Source of the DNA: a bacterium
Lineage (GTDB): Bacteria; Pseudomonadota; Alphaproteobacteria; Rickettsiales; RI-342
Direction: 5' to 3'
Assembly: GCA_016124905.1 (NCBI GenBank)
Contig: WGMV01000002.1
Span: forward strand, 65,257-129,256
DNA: 64,000 bases
Of this stretch, positions 50,741 through 58,543 are shown piece after piece (position 1 is the stretch's first letter; each line of letters begins with the position of its first letter). The translations under genes and the position numbers were made by a program. The notes beneath the pieces were generated by a model. That model saw only the letters and a list, made by a program, of their open reading frames with translations. It ran no database searches and was not told the origin of the DNA.

Positions 50741-52060
50741 TCAATGTTCTATGCTGCGGACTTTGTCGCGTTTTGAATCAGGCAATTGCTTTCGTATTCG
50801 CTGGTTTCCAGCAATTTCTCGGCCTAATTTGGAGTCTGGGGATAGGTTCTGCCCCAGCCGCATATAATGCGCAACATGTTGCCGTAGGAATTGCCGGTCC
50901 TGCTGCTGTTTCTGCCTGATCTGGACGATCTTCTGCTGTAAGGTGCGGCGTTCCTTAAGCTGGCTCTCTATTAGAGTTTGCTTTTGTTCACGGTCACGCT
51001 TGGCGCATAGGGCGGTTTCGCGTTCGTTCTTTTCGCGGATTTGCTGATAGCTTCCAGTAATGCGTTGCCAGACACCACGCAAGCCACGAGGAAGCCTTGC
51101 AGCACGATCTTTTGTTTCCTGGTGCCAGCGCTTCTCCTGAAATTCCTGCACGGCTTGGCGCTCTTGCTTGTGCTTCTGCACCATTTCGAGGCGTTGCTTC
51201 ATGTAAGGGACAGCTTCTCGGCGGGCATTTTCCAGCACTTGTGTTGCGTGTTGGTCTAGCGTTTGCGTCATGCGCTGGCTTAATTGCTCGGCGATATGCG
51301 CGACCGTAGGCAATTCCGTGCTATCACCCAGGCGTGATGCAAGCTCTTTGGTTTTAATTCCCGTTTCCCGGCTGAGTGAATACACTTCACCCCGGTAATC
51401 TACCGCGACATACCCACGCCGATCACCCTGCGCGAGATAATAGCCGCGTTCTTCCAGCGCCTTTGTGAAGGATTGCTTGTTATCGGAAATTTTCCAGCAT
51501 TCCTGCAATGTGGCTTTGATAATTCTGGGATCATCACCCGTGCGCTTCGCCCGTTGCCATTCCGCCAAAGTGAAATTGAGGGGATTACGCTCTTTGCTAT
51601 TCAGCAGTCCGCGCGGCAGTTTCCAGCCGTGTTCTAGGTAAAGCTGTTTTGATAGGCCGCATAGCTTATCCTTGTAAAAGGACATATTCACGGCTTTCAT
51701 GCGTTCCGGTTCAATGCGTGACCAGACGCAATGCGCGTGTCTCCGGCCTTCCTTTTCGTGAAACACGATAATCCTGGCATGACCATCCAGGCCCAGCTTC
51801 TTTTCAGCCGCATCAATCGCATTCTCAAATTTCTGGATAGAGACATTTTCAGTTTGAGGAGGGTTAAGGCTCAAAGAGAACATAAACTGTTTGCATTTAG
51901 TACCTTGGCTGATGGCATACATTTCCTGGAATGCACCCTGGACGGTATTGGAGAGGAAGCCTCTTACTTCATGGATTTCCACATGCTCGTTTTCATCTTC
52001 CCGTAGCAAGTGAATGGCAAGCTGCTTTGCCCCGCTGCGCTGTGATCCTTTTAAAATCAC
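50741..52060 (-). CDS. Relaxase (MobA/VirD2-like)
   Basis: 439 residues. It starts at a GTG that overlaps the mobC-like stop (GTGA): (M)ILKGSQRSGAKQLAIHLL, the usual start of this relaxase family. The metal-binding HxH motif is in GRRHAHCVWSRIEPERM. The N-terminal domain (about 1-190) would nick oriT and bind the 5' end through a Tyr. The C-terminal half is a long basic Gln/Arg coiled coil. A longer start at 52,111 is unlikely. It drives mobilisation with MobC and the coupling protein. Confidence 0.9.
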   Translation of the reverse strand: MILKGSQRSGAKQLAIHLLREDENEHVEIHEVRGFLSNTVQGAFQEMYAISQGTKCKQFMFSLSLNPPQTENVSIQKFENAIDAAEKKLGLDGHARIIVFHEKEGRRHAHCVWSRIEPERMKAVNMSFYKDKLCGLSKQLYLEHGWKLPRGLLNSKERNPLNFTLAEWQRAKRTGDDPRIIKATLQECWKISDNKQSFTKALEERGYYLAQGDRRGYVAVDYRGEVYSLSRETGIKTKELASRLGDSTELPTVAHIAEQLSQRMTQTLDQHATQVLENARREAVPYMKQRLEMVQKHKQERQAVQEFQEKRWHQETKDRAARLPRGLRGVWQRITGSYQQIREKNERETALCAKRDREQKQTLIESQLKERRTLQQKIVQIRQKQQQDRQFLRQHVAHYMRLGQNLSPDSKLGREIAGNQRIRKQLPDSKRDKVRSIEH

Positions 52061-52437
52061 TCCTGGCCCTCCTGTAATGCTAATGCTTTGATAATTGTGC
52101 CGCGCATCCATAAGACATGCTCATAGGCTTGATGGATGGCGCTTTCGGTTTCAGGCGTAACCGGCAATGAACCAGAATTGACCGCCTTTGCGAGTTGGTT
52201 CAGATTTCCAGCGATATGGGACTTGCCCAATTCAGCCAATAACGCAGCAAGAAGCTTGTTATCTTTAACAGGCTGACGCTTTGCCCGCGTTTTTCTGCGC
52301 TTGCTGGGGGAGGACAGTACCTTTGAACGAATATAAGCACCCAAGGGAACATTCCCAGCCTCTGCCTGTAATGCTGCTCGTTCTTCAAAAGTCAGGCGGA
52401 GTGAAAATGGTGGGGGATATTTGGGTTTCTGGGACAT
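52057..52437 (-). CDS. Relaxosome accessory protein (MobC-like)
   Basis: 126 residues from the ATG at 52,437 (GGAGG 4 nt upstream). SLRLTFEERAALQAEAGNVP followed by LGAYIRSKVL is the ribbon-helix-helix of MobC proteins, and the later GNLNQLAKAVNSG is the family's second signature. It would bind oriT and help the relaxase open it. oriT is expected just upstream (52,440-52,530), but I cannot point to a nic site. Confidence 0.85.
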   Translation of the reverse strand: MSQKPKYPPPFSLRLTFEERAALQAEAGNVPLGAYIRSKVLSSPSKRRKTRAKRQPVKDNKLLAALLAELGKSHIAGNLNQLAKAVNSGSLPVTPETESAIHQAYEHVLWMRGTIIKALALQEGQE

Positions 52438-52530
52438 GCGGCCTCCATTGCCATAAAGACGCAAGCCAGCAGCCCGTATTCCAAGGGAAGACAGGATGCC
52501 AGATTGCGGTTTGGTGGGTGAAAAAGAAAA

Positions 52531-52559
52531 AGCCGGACCGCTTGTGAGCGTATCCGGCT
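52531..52559 (-). terminator. Terminator of the recombinase gene (displaced)
   Basis: AGCCGGA / TCCGGCT stem with a 15-nt loop. On the minus strand TTTTTCTTTTT follows. It lies 20 bases past the stop codon (52,580-52,582) of the recombinase's native 3' end. In the integrated state no gene reads into it. Confidence 0.8.
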
Positions 52560-52579
52560 TGTTTTGATTGGTTTTTAGG

Positions 52580-52675
52580 CTATAGATTCAGAGAAGGGCT
52601 AGCCGTTAAAACCTTGTTCCATTGCTCTAAAGTCTTGAATAATTGGTTCGATGTTTCTCCGCTTAGCTGCACCAT
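52580..52675 (-). other. Native 3' end of the serine recombinase gene
   Basis: Starting at the ATG within GCACCAT (52,673-52,675) and reading left, 31 sense codons follow (MVQLSGETSNQLFKTLEQWN, then KVLTASPSLNL) and then TAG. The frame is the one that the recombinase uses at 20,638-20,640. Joining the two GCACCAT copies in the excised circle therefore gives a 532-residue recombinase with this C-terminus, followed by its own terminator. In the integrated state the fragment is cut off from its gene. Confidence 0.78.
52669..52675. other. attR core (right end of the element)
   Basis: GCACCAT, identical to the 3' end of tRNA-Leu at 20,634-20,640. Chromosome-like GC-rich DNA begins to its right, with the gene at 52,748. 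Confidence 0.72.
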
Positions 52676-52747
52676 GCCATGTGCATTGTCATTGGCGCGT
52701 CACATAGTTGCCCTATTGAGGGTAAAAATTCAGGGTGACAAAAAATC

Positions 52748-53761
52748 ATGCAATCCACATTGCCACAAGAGGAGTTGGGCAACGCTGTCCAGCTTCAGAG
52801 CATCATCGGCTCACACATCCGCCAGCGCGCGAATGCCTATTGGCCCGCGACGAAAGCTGAGCAGGAGGCGCTGAGCAATGCCATCGCCAATTACATCTGC
52901 GACAATTGGAACATAGATTGCGGATATGAATTCCCCTTCACGGCAGACGAAACATACGCGCTCAGCCAGCATTTCACGGATAATTTTGATGCATACGGCA
53001 TTCACCAAAGCATCAGCACGGTCGCCTGGGCAAAAGAAAACCGCGTACTCAGGGTAGCCCCATCGAGGCACGGCCTGAAATGCCTGAACATTCAAGGCTA
53101 CAACGCCATCGCCCCAACCATCATTCAACCGCTGCACATGCTTGTTTTTGATCTCAAAACAGGCCGCCCCATGGAAATTGGAGAACTGGGGGAAGACTAC
53201 GAGAATGCCAGATACCTTGTGGTGCAGTTATTACCACGCATCCTGCCGGAAACCGCCGCCTACAAGGCCTTATGCCTTAAGCTGGAGGGAATACTCCCCA
53301 CCCCCGGCGAAATTGCGGACGTGGCGAATAATCTTCTGCAACTTTCAGTAAACAGGCTGGCCCTTTATTACGCACTCCACGGCTTCAAGGTGGGTGATCT
53401 TTATCCTGCGCAAAATGCAGGATGGATAGAGGCGGATGACAACGCAACCGGCCTGGCCTCCTCCCATGGAGGCATTCCTTTATCCTTTTGCATCGACAGC
53501 GACCTGCTGAGCCCTTTGAGTGATGGCAGCCCCGAAATTACCCGTCGAAAAAACTGTGTGGAGCACCTTGCCGCAAGCCTGGCCCCCTATGCGGAAATGC
53601 TGAATATCAACCTGGATATAAATACATTGCTGGATGTCGAACATCTCTGGCCGCATGATATTCAAGCGACGCTGCTGCCCGAATTCGCGGACGACATCAT
53701 GGCATTCGATCAATACATGATCAATGCGATAGCGGATTGGCAGAACGCGCGCACGCTGTAA
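52748..53761 (+). CDS. Unknown protein, 337 aa
   Basis: Soluble, no signal peptide or TM, mixed helical with many Asn, Ala and Leu. No domain recognised. Base composition is like the chromosome, so it is probably the old neighbour of tRNA-Leu and outside the element. The RBS (GGGTGA) is modest. No operon partner: the FAH gene follows after 34 bases and could share the transcript. Confidence 0.72.
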   Translation: MQSTLPQEELGNAVQLQSIIGSHIRQRANAYWPATKAEQEALSNAIANYICDNWNIDCGYEFPFTADETYALSQHFTDNFDAYGIHQSISTVAWAKENRVLRVAPSRHGLKCLNIQGYNAIAPTIIQPLHMLVFDLKTGRPMEIGELGEDYENARYLVVQLLPRILPETAAYKALCLKLEGILPTPGEIADVANNLLQLSVNRLALYYALHGFKVGDLYPAQNAGWIEADDNATGLASSHGGIPLSFCIDSDLLSPLSDGSPEITRRKNCVEHLAASLAPYAEMLNINLDINTLLDVEHLWPHDIQATLLPEFADDIMAFDQYMINAIADWQNARTL

Positions 53762-53795
53762 TATGGTCGCCACTCCATCGACGGACTAGGTGAAT

Positions 53796-54452
53796 ATGCC
53801 AAACGCGAACATCCTTCCCCCCACCGCCAAAATCCTCTGCGTCGGCCTCAATTACCGCGACCACGCCGCGGAAGGTAAATTCGAGGTCCCCGAACACCCC
53901 GTCTTCTTCATCCGCTACCCCAGCTCCTTCGTCATGCATGGCGAGCCTCTGGCGATGCCTCGCCATTCCACCAAATATGACTACGAAGGCGAACTGGTCG
54001 CCGTCATCGGCAAAGCGGGCCGCGACATCCCTGAATCATCCGCGCTGGATCACGTCTCCGGCTACACCATCGGCATGGACGGCAGCGTGCGGGATTATCA
54101 GAAGCGCACCCCGCAATGGACGCTCGGCAAAAATTTCGACAGAAGCGGCGCTCTCGGCCCGCATATCACCCCGGCCAGCCAGCTACCGCCCGGCGCATCC
54201 GGCCTCCGCATCACCACAAAAGTGAATGGCGAAACGCTGCAGGATGACAACACCTCCAGCATGATATTCTCCGTCGCCCGCCTCATCGCTGCGGCCAGCG
54301 AAGCCATGACGCTGAACCCCGGCGACATGATTCTCACCGGCACACCCGCGGGCGTCGGTTTCGCGCGCAAACCGCCCGTCTACCTCAAGCCGGGCGACGA
54401 GGTCAGCGTGACCATCGAATCCATCGGCGAATTGAAGAACCGCGTCGCCTAG
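53796..54452 (+). CDS. Fumarylacetoacetate hydrolase family protein
   Basis: 218 residues, the single-domain FAH fold. CVGLNYRDHAAEG is the start of the active site, YDYEGELVAVIGKAGRDIPE carries the metal-binding Glu residues, and ILTGTPAGVGFARKPP is the C-terminal signature. Family members of this size are acylpyruvases, oxaloacetate decarboxylases/tautomerases or catechol-pathway hydrolases. The substrate is not decidable. The stop overlaps the convergent gene by 4 bases. Confidence 0.92.
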   Translation: MPNANILPPTAKILCVGLNYRDHAAEGKFEVPEHPVFFIRYPSSFVMHGEPLAMPRHSTKYDYEGELVAVIGKAGRDIPESSALDHVSGYTIGMDGSVRDYQKRTPQWTLGKNFDRSGALGPHITPASQLPPGASGLRITTKVNGETLQDDNTSSMIFSVARLIAAASEAMTLNPGDMILTGTPAGVGFARKPPVYLKPGDEVSVTIESIGELKNRVA

Positions 54453-55447
54453 CGCGTCAGCAGACTCAGCGACGACATCACCGCGCCGCAGGTGCCGTCC
54501 AGCACGTCATGCGCATTGTTTTCCGCGCCCACACGCAGGGTTTGCGGCACCGGCAGATCATGCGGGGCCGCCGCCACTTCGCCTTCGTCCAGAAGCGGCA
54601 GGGTAAAGGGCGCGATGTCGTCCGCATGGCTGTTATAGGTCTTTCCACTCGTCAGCGGGCCGGACGTATCCTCAAAGCAATAAGCACCGGACGTGATGAA
54701 ATCATCCAGCCATTCCAGCCCCGGCTGCCCTTCCGGCGCGTCATAGTCGATCGCGCGCGGCGGCTCGCCGAAATAAGCGACATACTGGTTGGATTCCTCC
54801 AGCGACCGGCGCATGGCCGTTTGCGCCGGGTGGGCGTCCACATCCGGGTGTTGTGCCGGAATCACGCCAAGCGCTTCCTCATAATTATACATAGTGTCAT
54901 ACCCGCCCAGATAGGAAAGCCCCATGCTCAGCACACGCGGCAACGACATATGGGAAAGGTCCAGCCCGCTGCCCTCATACTGGCTCTGGCTGGTCTGCAC
55001 GAAGGTCACCAGCTCATCCAGATAGTTCGGGTCCACATAGATGGCCCGCTGCGCGGGATAGCCATAGGGCGCGTAATAATAACCGAAACCGCCCTGCATG
55101 TTCGGGATATTGGTTTCCGCCAGCCCGGGCACAAGCACGATGGCGATCCCGTCGATCCCTTGCGCATCCGCCATATCCAGCGCATTGCCGAGCAGGTTTG
55201 GCCCGTTGAATCCCTCGCGTCCTTCCAGTGTGGCGAACTCGTTCAGCGTATAGCCGAGCGCGTCGATCATGCCTTGCGTATCGGACGAGAATGGCGGCTG
55301 CGCATTCTGTGGGAACGGCACTTCGCGGCTTAACAGGCTGGTGCTGGTCGGCCCCGTACGGTCATAGGCGCGAACATCGGCCTGGAAGGCGGCCACATCG
55401 GGGTAGGAATAGATATGTACGTTATTCTGCCAGTCATTCTCGGGCAT
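54449..55447 (-). CDS. Unknown protein, 332 aa
   Basis: An acidic protein without signal peptide or TM. Segments rich in Gly, Tyr and Pro (GGFGYYYAPYGYPAQRAIYV) and a C-terminus DGTCGAVMSSLSLLTR. AGGAGG lies 5 nt before the ATG. I do not recognise any domain. A protein made for interaction or export by an unclassified route is possible, but nothing proves it. Confidence 0.7.
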   Translation of the reverse strand: MPENDWQNNVHIYSYPDVAAFQADVRAYDRTGPTSTSLLSREVPFPQNAQPPFSSDTQGMIDALGYTLNEFATLEGREGFNGPNLLGNALDMADAQGIDGIAIVLVPGLAETNIPNMQGGFGYYYAPYGYPAQRAIYVDPNYLDELVTFVQTSQSQYEGSGLDLSHMSLPRVLSMGLSYLGGYDTMYNYEEALGVIPAQHPDVDAHPAQTAMRRSLEESNQYVAYFGEPPRAIDYDAPEGQPGLEWLDDFITSGAYCFEDTSGPLTSGKTYNSHADDIAPFTLPLLDEGEVAAAPHDLPVPQTLRVGAENNAHDVLDGTCGAVMSSLSLLTR

Positions 55448-55505
55448 GCCGTCCTCCTGTTACACAATCCATGCGATAAGCCCCGCATATGGCAAATCCA
55501 TGACA

Positions 55506-55766
55506 TCAATGGCCCTTATGCATGATCTTCAGCACCAGCACCGTCCCCGCCAGCAGCAGGGTGGTGGCGTTGGCCACGATCATCGGCCAGTTGGTCAGCA
55601 TGATGCCATAGGTAAGCCAGAAGCCAAGCCCCAGGCAGAATATGCTATACATCCCGAGCGAAATCGCATGCGTATCCTTGGTTTTCAACACATGCAACAC
55701 CTGCGGGACAAAGGCCACCGTGGTGCAGGTGGCAGCCAGAAAACCGAAAATATCCGCCAGTTCCAT
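55506..55766 (-). CDS. SemiSWEET sugar transporter
   Basis: 86 residues, three helices: one PQ-loop/MtN3 triple-helix bundle. It has AFVPQVLHVLKTKDTHAISL (the PQ motif) and ends in a short basic tail. SemiSWEETs dimerise to move sugars down a gradient. I chose the ATG at 55,766 because longer frames lack the family start (MELADIFGFLAA). Confidence 0.9.
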   Translation of the reverse strand: MELADIFGFLAATCTTVAFVPQVLHVLKTKDTHAISLGMYSIFCLGLGFWLTYGIMLTNWPMIVANATTLLLAGTVLVLKIMHKGH

Positions 55767-55856
55767 CGTCAGACCATCGCAACACAAGGGGTGAGTCATT
55801 GACCCGCCCCGCCATATAGCCTAGAAAAACCCCTCCCGTCACCATCTTACACCGCC

Positions 55857-57032
55857 ATGAACGCCAGCAACGCCCTTCTGCCGTCCGGTTTTTACGATCT
55901 CCTGCCACCATTTGCGGCATTCGAGTCGTCTTTGGTATACCGCGCCATGCAGGGCATCATGCGCTTCGGCTATGAGCGCGTCGCCCCGCCGCTGGTGGAA
56001 TTCGAGGACAGCCTCCTCCTCGGCACCAGCCAGGCCGTGGACCGTCAAACCTTCCGCGTCATGGACCCCCTTTCGCAAAAGACCATGGGCATCCGGGCGG
56101 ATATGACCATGCAGATCGGCCGCATCGCCGTCAAACGCATGCCTCAGGCCCCGCGCCCGCTGCGCCTGTGTTACAGCGGCAGTACCCTCAGCACCAAGTC
56201 GGACAACATCTTTCCCAACCGCCAGCAGACCCAGGCCGGGGCGGAAATCATCGGCACCGACCATGTTAGCGCCGATGCCGAGGCCATCACGGTGGCCGTC
56301 CATTGCCTCAAGCAATTGGGCGTGGAACGCATCACGGTGGATATCAACCTCCCCTCCCTCGTCGCCCTTGCCCTGCAGGAAGCCAAAATAAAACCCGCCG
56401 AAGCCGAGGACATCCTCACCGCCATCGCCAATAAGGACGCCACTGCCGCCAACGTAAAAGACAAAAAACTGAACGACTGGCTGGGCCTCATCTGCCGCCT
56501 GCAAGGCCCGGCGGAAGATATCTGGCCGGAAATCAAAAAGGCGAAATTCTGGCCCAAAAGCGGCGACCCCCTGCGCGCCCGCCTCGGTGAATTGCTCGCC
56601 CTGCTGAAACCACACCTCAGCGGCGTCAACCTCACCATCGACCTCACCGAAAACCGTGGTTTCGACTACGACCACGGCGGCATCAGCTTCGCCCTTTTCA
56701 CCGGCAGCGCCCAGGGCGAAATCGGCCGTGGCGGCCGCTACACCGTCGCCGCCGATCAGGCCACCCCCGCCACCGGCTTCACCATCTACCTCACCCGCCT
56801 GCTCACCATCCTGCCCGCACCCAAGGGGCTGCCGCGCATCCTCATACCCGCCGATGCCGGGCCGGATGTGATTGAAAAACTCCAGTCCCAGGGCATGGTG
56901 ACCATCACAGGCTTTGACTATCATTCCAAAACCTCATTAAAAGAGGCGCAGAAACAGGCAACGGAACAACGTTGCCAGCAGGTATGGCGCGGAGGCCAAA
57001 CCATTCAGGTAATTGCAAAGGACATGGCATGA
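55857..57032 (+). CDS. hisZ: ATP phosphoribosyltransferase regulatory subunit
   Basis: 391 residues, a HisRS-like paralogue (class II synthetase fold) that makes short-form HisG active and histidine-sensitive. It starts [20 protein letters not shown] and has the motif 2-like [20 protein letters not shown]. It lacks the C-terminal anticodon-binding domain and ends early. The purA gene overlaps its stop by ATGA, an arrangement usual in alphaproteobacteria. hisG is not in the window. Confidence 0.9.
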   Translation: MNASNALLPSGFYDLLPPFAAFESSLVYRAMQGIMRFGYERVAPPLVEFEDSLLLGTSQAVDRQTFRVMDPLSQKTMGIRADMTMQIGRIAVKRMPQAPRPLRLCYSGSTLSTKSDNIFPNRQQTQAGAEIIGTDHVSADAEAITVAVHCLKQLGVERITVDINLPSLVALALQEAKIKPAEAEDILTAIANKDATAANVKDKKLNDWLGLICRLQGPAEDIWPEIKKAKFWPKSGDPLRARLGELLALLKPHLSGVNLTIDLTENRGFDYDHGGISFALFTGSAQGEIGRGGRYTVAADQATPATGFTIYLTRLLTILPAPKGLPRILIPADAGPDVIEKLQSQGMVTITGFDYHSKTSLKEAQKQATEQRCQQVWRGGQTIQVIAKDMA

Positions 57033-58318
57033 GCAACGTAACCGTCATTGGCACCCAGTGGGGGGATGAAGGCAAAGGCAAAGTGGTGGATTGGCTGTCG
57101 GAACGCGCCGATGTGGTGGTGCGCTTTCAAGGCGGGCACAATGCAGGCCATACGCTGGTCATCGATGGCAAAGTGTTCAAGCTTTCCCTGCTGCCTTCGG
57201 GCGTCATCCGCCCCGGCAAGCTGGCCATCATCGGCAATGGCGTGGTGGTAGACCCCTGGGCGCTGCTCAGTGAGATCGAAAACGTCCGCAAACAAGGCGT
57301 GGAAGTCGGCCCGCACAACCTCCGCATTGCCGAGAATGCCTGCCTCATCCTCCCCCTTCACCGCCAGCTCGACCAGTCGTCGGAAGCCAGCCGCGGCACC
57401 GCCAAAATCGGCACCACCGGCCGCGGCATCGGCCCCGCCTATGAAGACAAGATCGCCCGCCGCGCCATCCGCTTCTGCGATCTGGAAGACGCCGAACTGC
57501 TGGAAGAAAAACTCGACGCCCTCATCTCCTACCACAACACCGTGCGTCAGGGTCTCGGCGTGGACCCCATCGAGAAAAAGGACATGCTGGCGGAAATCAA
57601 AGCCGTCATCCCACAACTCCTCCCCTTCATCGATCCCGTCTGGAAACTGCTCGACAAATACCGCGCCGAGGGCAAAAAGATCCTGTTCGAAGGCGCACAG
57701 GGCACCATGCTCGATGTCGATCACGGCACCTACCCGTTCGTGACTTCCTCCAATACGGTCGCCAGCCAGGCCGCCACCGGCTCCGGCATGGGCGCGCCGC
57801 ATCTGGGTTACATCCTCGGCATCACCAAGGCCTACACCACCCGCGTCGGCAGCGGTCCCTTCCCGACCGAGCTGGATAACGAGATCGGCAAACATATCGG
57901 CGAAAAAGGCCGCGAATTCGGCACCGTTACCGGCCGTGCCCGCCGCTGCGGCTGGTTCGACGCCACGCTGGTGCGCCAGGCCATCAAGATCTCCGGCGTG
58001 CAGGGCATCTGCCTCACCAAGCTGGACATCCTCGACGGGCTGGATGAGATCTGCATCGCCACCGGCTACGAACTGGACGGCCAGAAACTGGATTATTTCC
58101 CCGCCAACCCGCGCAAACAGGCCCGCGTGAAGCCCATCTACGAAACCCTTCCCGGCTGGAAGGAAAGCACCATGGGCGCCCGCAGCTGGAAAGACCTGAA
58201 CTCCGATGCCGTCAAATACGTCAAACGCATCGAGGAACTCATCGAAACCCCCGTAGCGATGCTTTCCACCAGCCCCGAGCGCGACGACACCATCATGGTC
58301 CGCAACCCCTACGAATAA
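57029..58318 (+). CDS. purA: Adenylosuccinate synthetase
   Basis: 429 residues. It joins IMP and aspartate with GTP in AMP synthesis. [20 protein letters not shown] holds the GTP-binding loop with catalytic Asp; [29 protein letters not shown] and the C-terminal guanine-binding region ([15 protein letters not shown]) are all present. The ATG at 57,029 overlaps the hisZ stop; an earlier in-frame start is ruled out by family length. Confidence 0.97.
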   Translation: MSNVTVIGTQWGDEGKGKVVDWLSERADVVVRFQGGHNAGHTLVIDGKVFKLSLLPSGVIRPGKLAIIGNGVVVDPWALLSEIENVRKQGVEVGPHNLRIAENACLILPLHRQLDQSSEASRGTAKIGTTGRGIGPAYEDKIARRAIRFCDLEDAELLEEKLDALISYHNTVRQGLGVDPIEKKDMLAEIKAVIPQLLPFIDPVWKLLDKYRAEGKKILFEGAQGTMLDVDHGTYPFVTSSNTVASQAATGSGMGAPHLGYILGITKAYTTRVGSGPFPTELDNEIGKHIGEKGREFGTVTGRARRCGWFDATLVRQAIKISGVQGICLTKLDILDGLDEICIATGYELDGQKLDYFPANPRKQARVKPIYETLPGWKESTMGARSWKDLNSDAVKYVKRIEELIETPVAMLSTSPERDDTIMVRNPYE

Positions 58319-58328
58319 GCCTCTCATA

Positions 58329-58411
58329 GCCCTCAAAACCGGAGCGGAGCGACTGGCCCACCCATGCGGAGCATGGTGTGAGAAATTGAGGGCCCGCGCC
58401 CTAATGGGCGC
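58329..58411. repeat. Structured intergenic repeat
   Basis: An outer pair GCCCTCAA (58,329-58,336) / TTGAGGGC (58,386-58,393) encloses CCATGC-GGA-GCATGG. A second hairpin, GCGCCC-TAAT-GGGCGC, follows at once. The GCGGAGC / GCGAGC style resembles dispersed palindromic elements. No coding capacity. Confidence 0.5.
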
Positions 58412-58442
58412 GTATAGCGAGCAAAGCTAGCCAGCCAAAGCC

Positions 58443-58481
58443 AAAATCATTTAAATCTGCCACACAGGTTTAAATGATTTT
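58443..58481. terminator. Perfect 13-bp inverted repeat
   Basis: AAAATCATTTAAA / TTTAAATGATTTT with a 13-nt loop. It is AT-only apart from one C-G pair, so the stem is weak for a terminator although T runs flank it. It lies about 125 bases after purA and 62 bases before the next gene, so it may instead bind a regulator of that gene. Confidence 0.5.
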
Positions 58482-58543
58482 AAACCGAAGATATGGTATA
58501 CTCGGCTATATAAATTCCACAGGTAGTGGGCAAGGAATCAAGC

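Larger units (their letters stand above)
20641..52675. mobile_element. Integrative mobilizable element in tRNA-Leu
   Basis: 32,035 bp, visibly more AT-rich than the flanks. It has a large serine recombinase at the left end, and a relaxase with a MobC-like gene at the right end. A VirD4-type coupling protein is encoded in the middle. No VirB-type channel genes are recognisable, so it is better called a mobilizable than a conjugative element. It carries RTX, ankyrin, toxin-antitoxin, ArdA, a QueC-like operon, and a DUF262/DUF3696/type III restriction operon. The ends are defined by GCACCAT and by the split recombinase gene. Confidence 0.88.

Noticed and set aside
50741-52111. Relaxase starting at 52,111
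   Set aside because: The family begins with ILKGSQR; the GTG at 52,060 overlaps the mobC-like stop and gives exactly that start.
20641-52675. Prophage
   Set aside because: No capsid, terminase large subunit, portal or tail genes; relaxase, MobC and coupling protein point to a mobilizable element.
57005-58336. A 443-codon open frame antisense to purA
   Set aside because: purA is unmistakable; the antisense product is Gly/Ala/Asp-rich noise without any motif. The same holds for the 361-codon frame antisense to hisZ (55,839-56,924).
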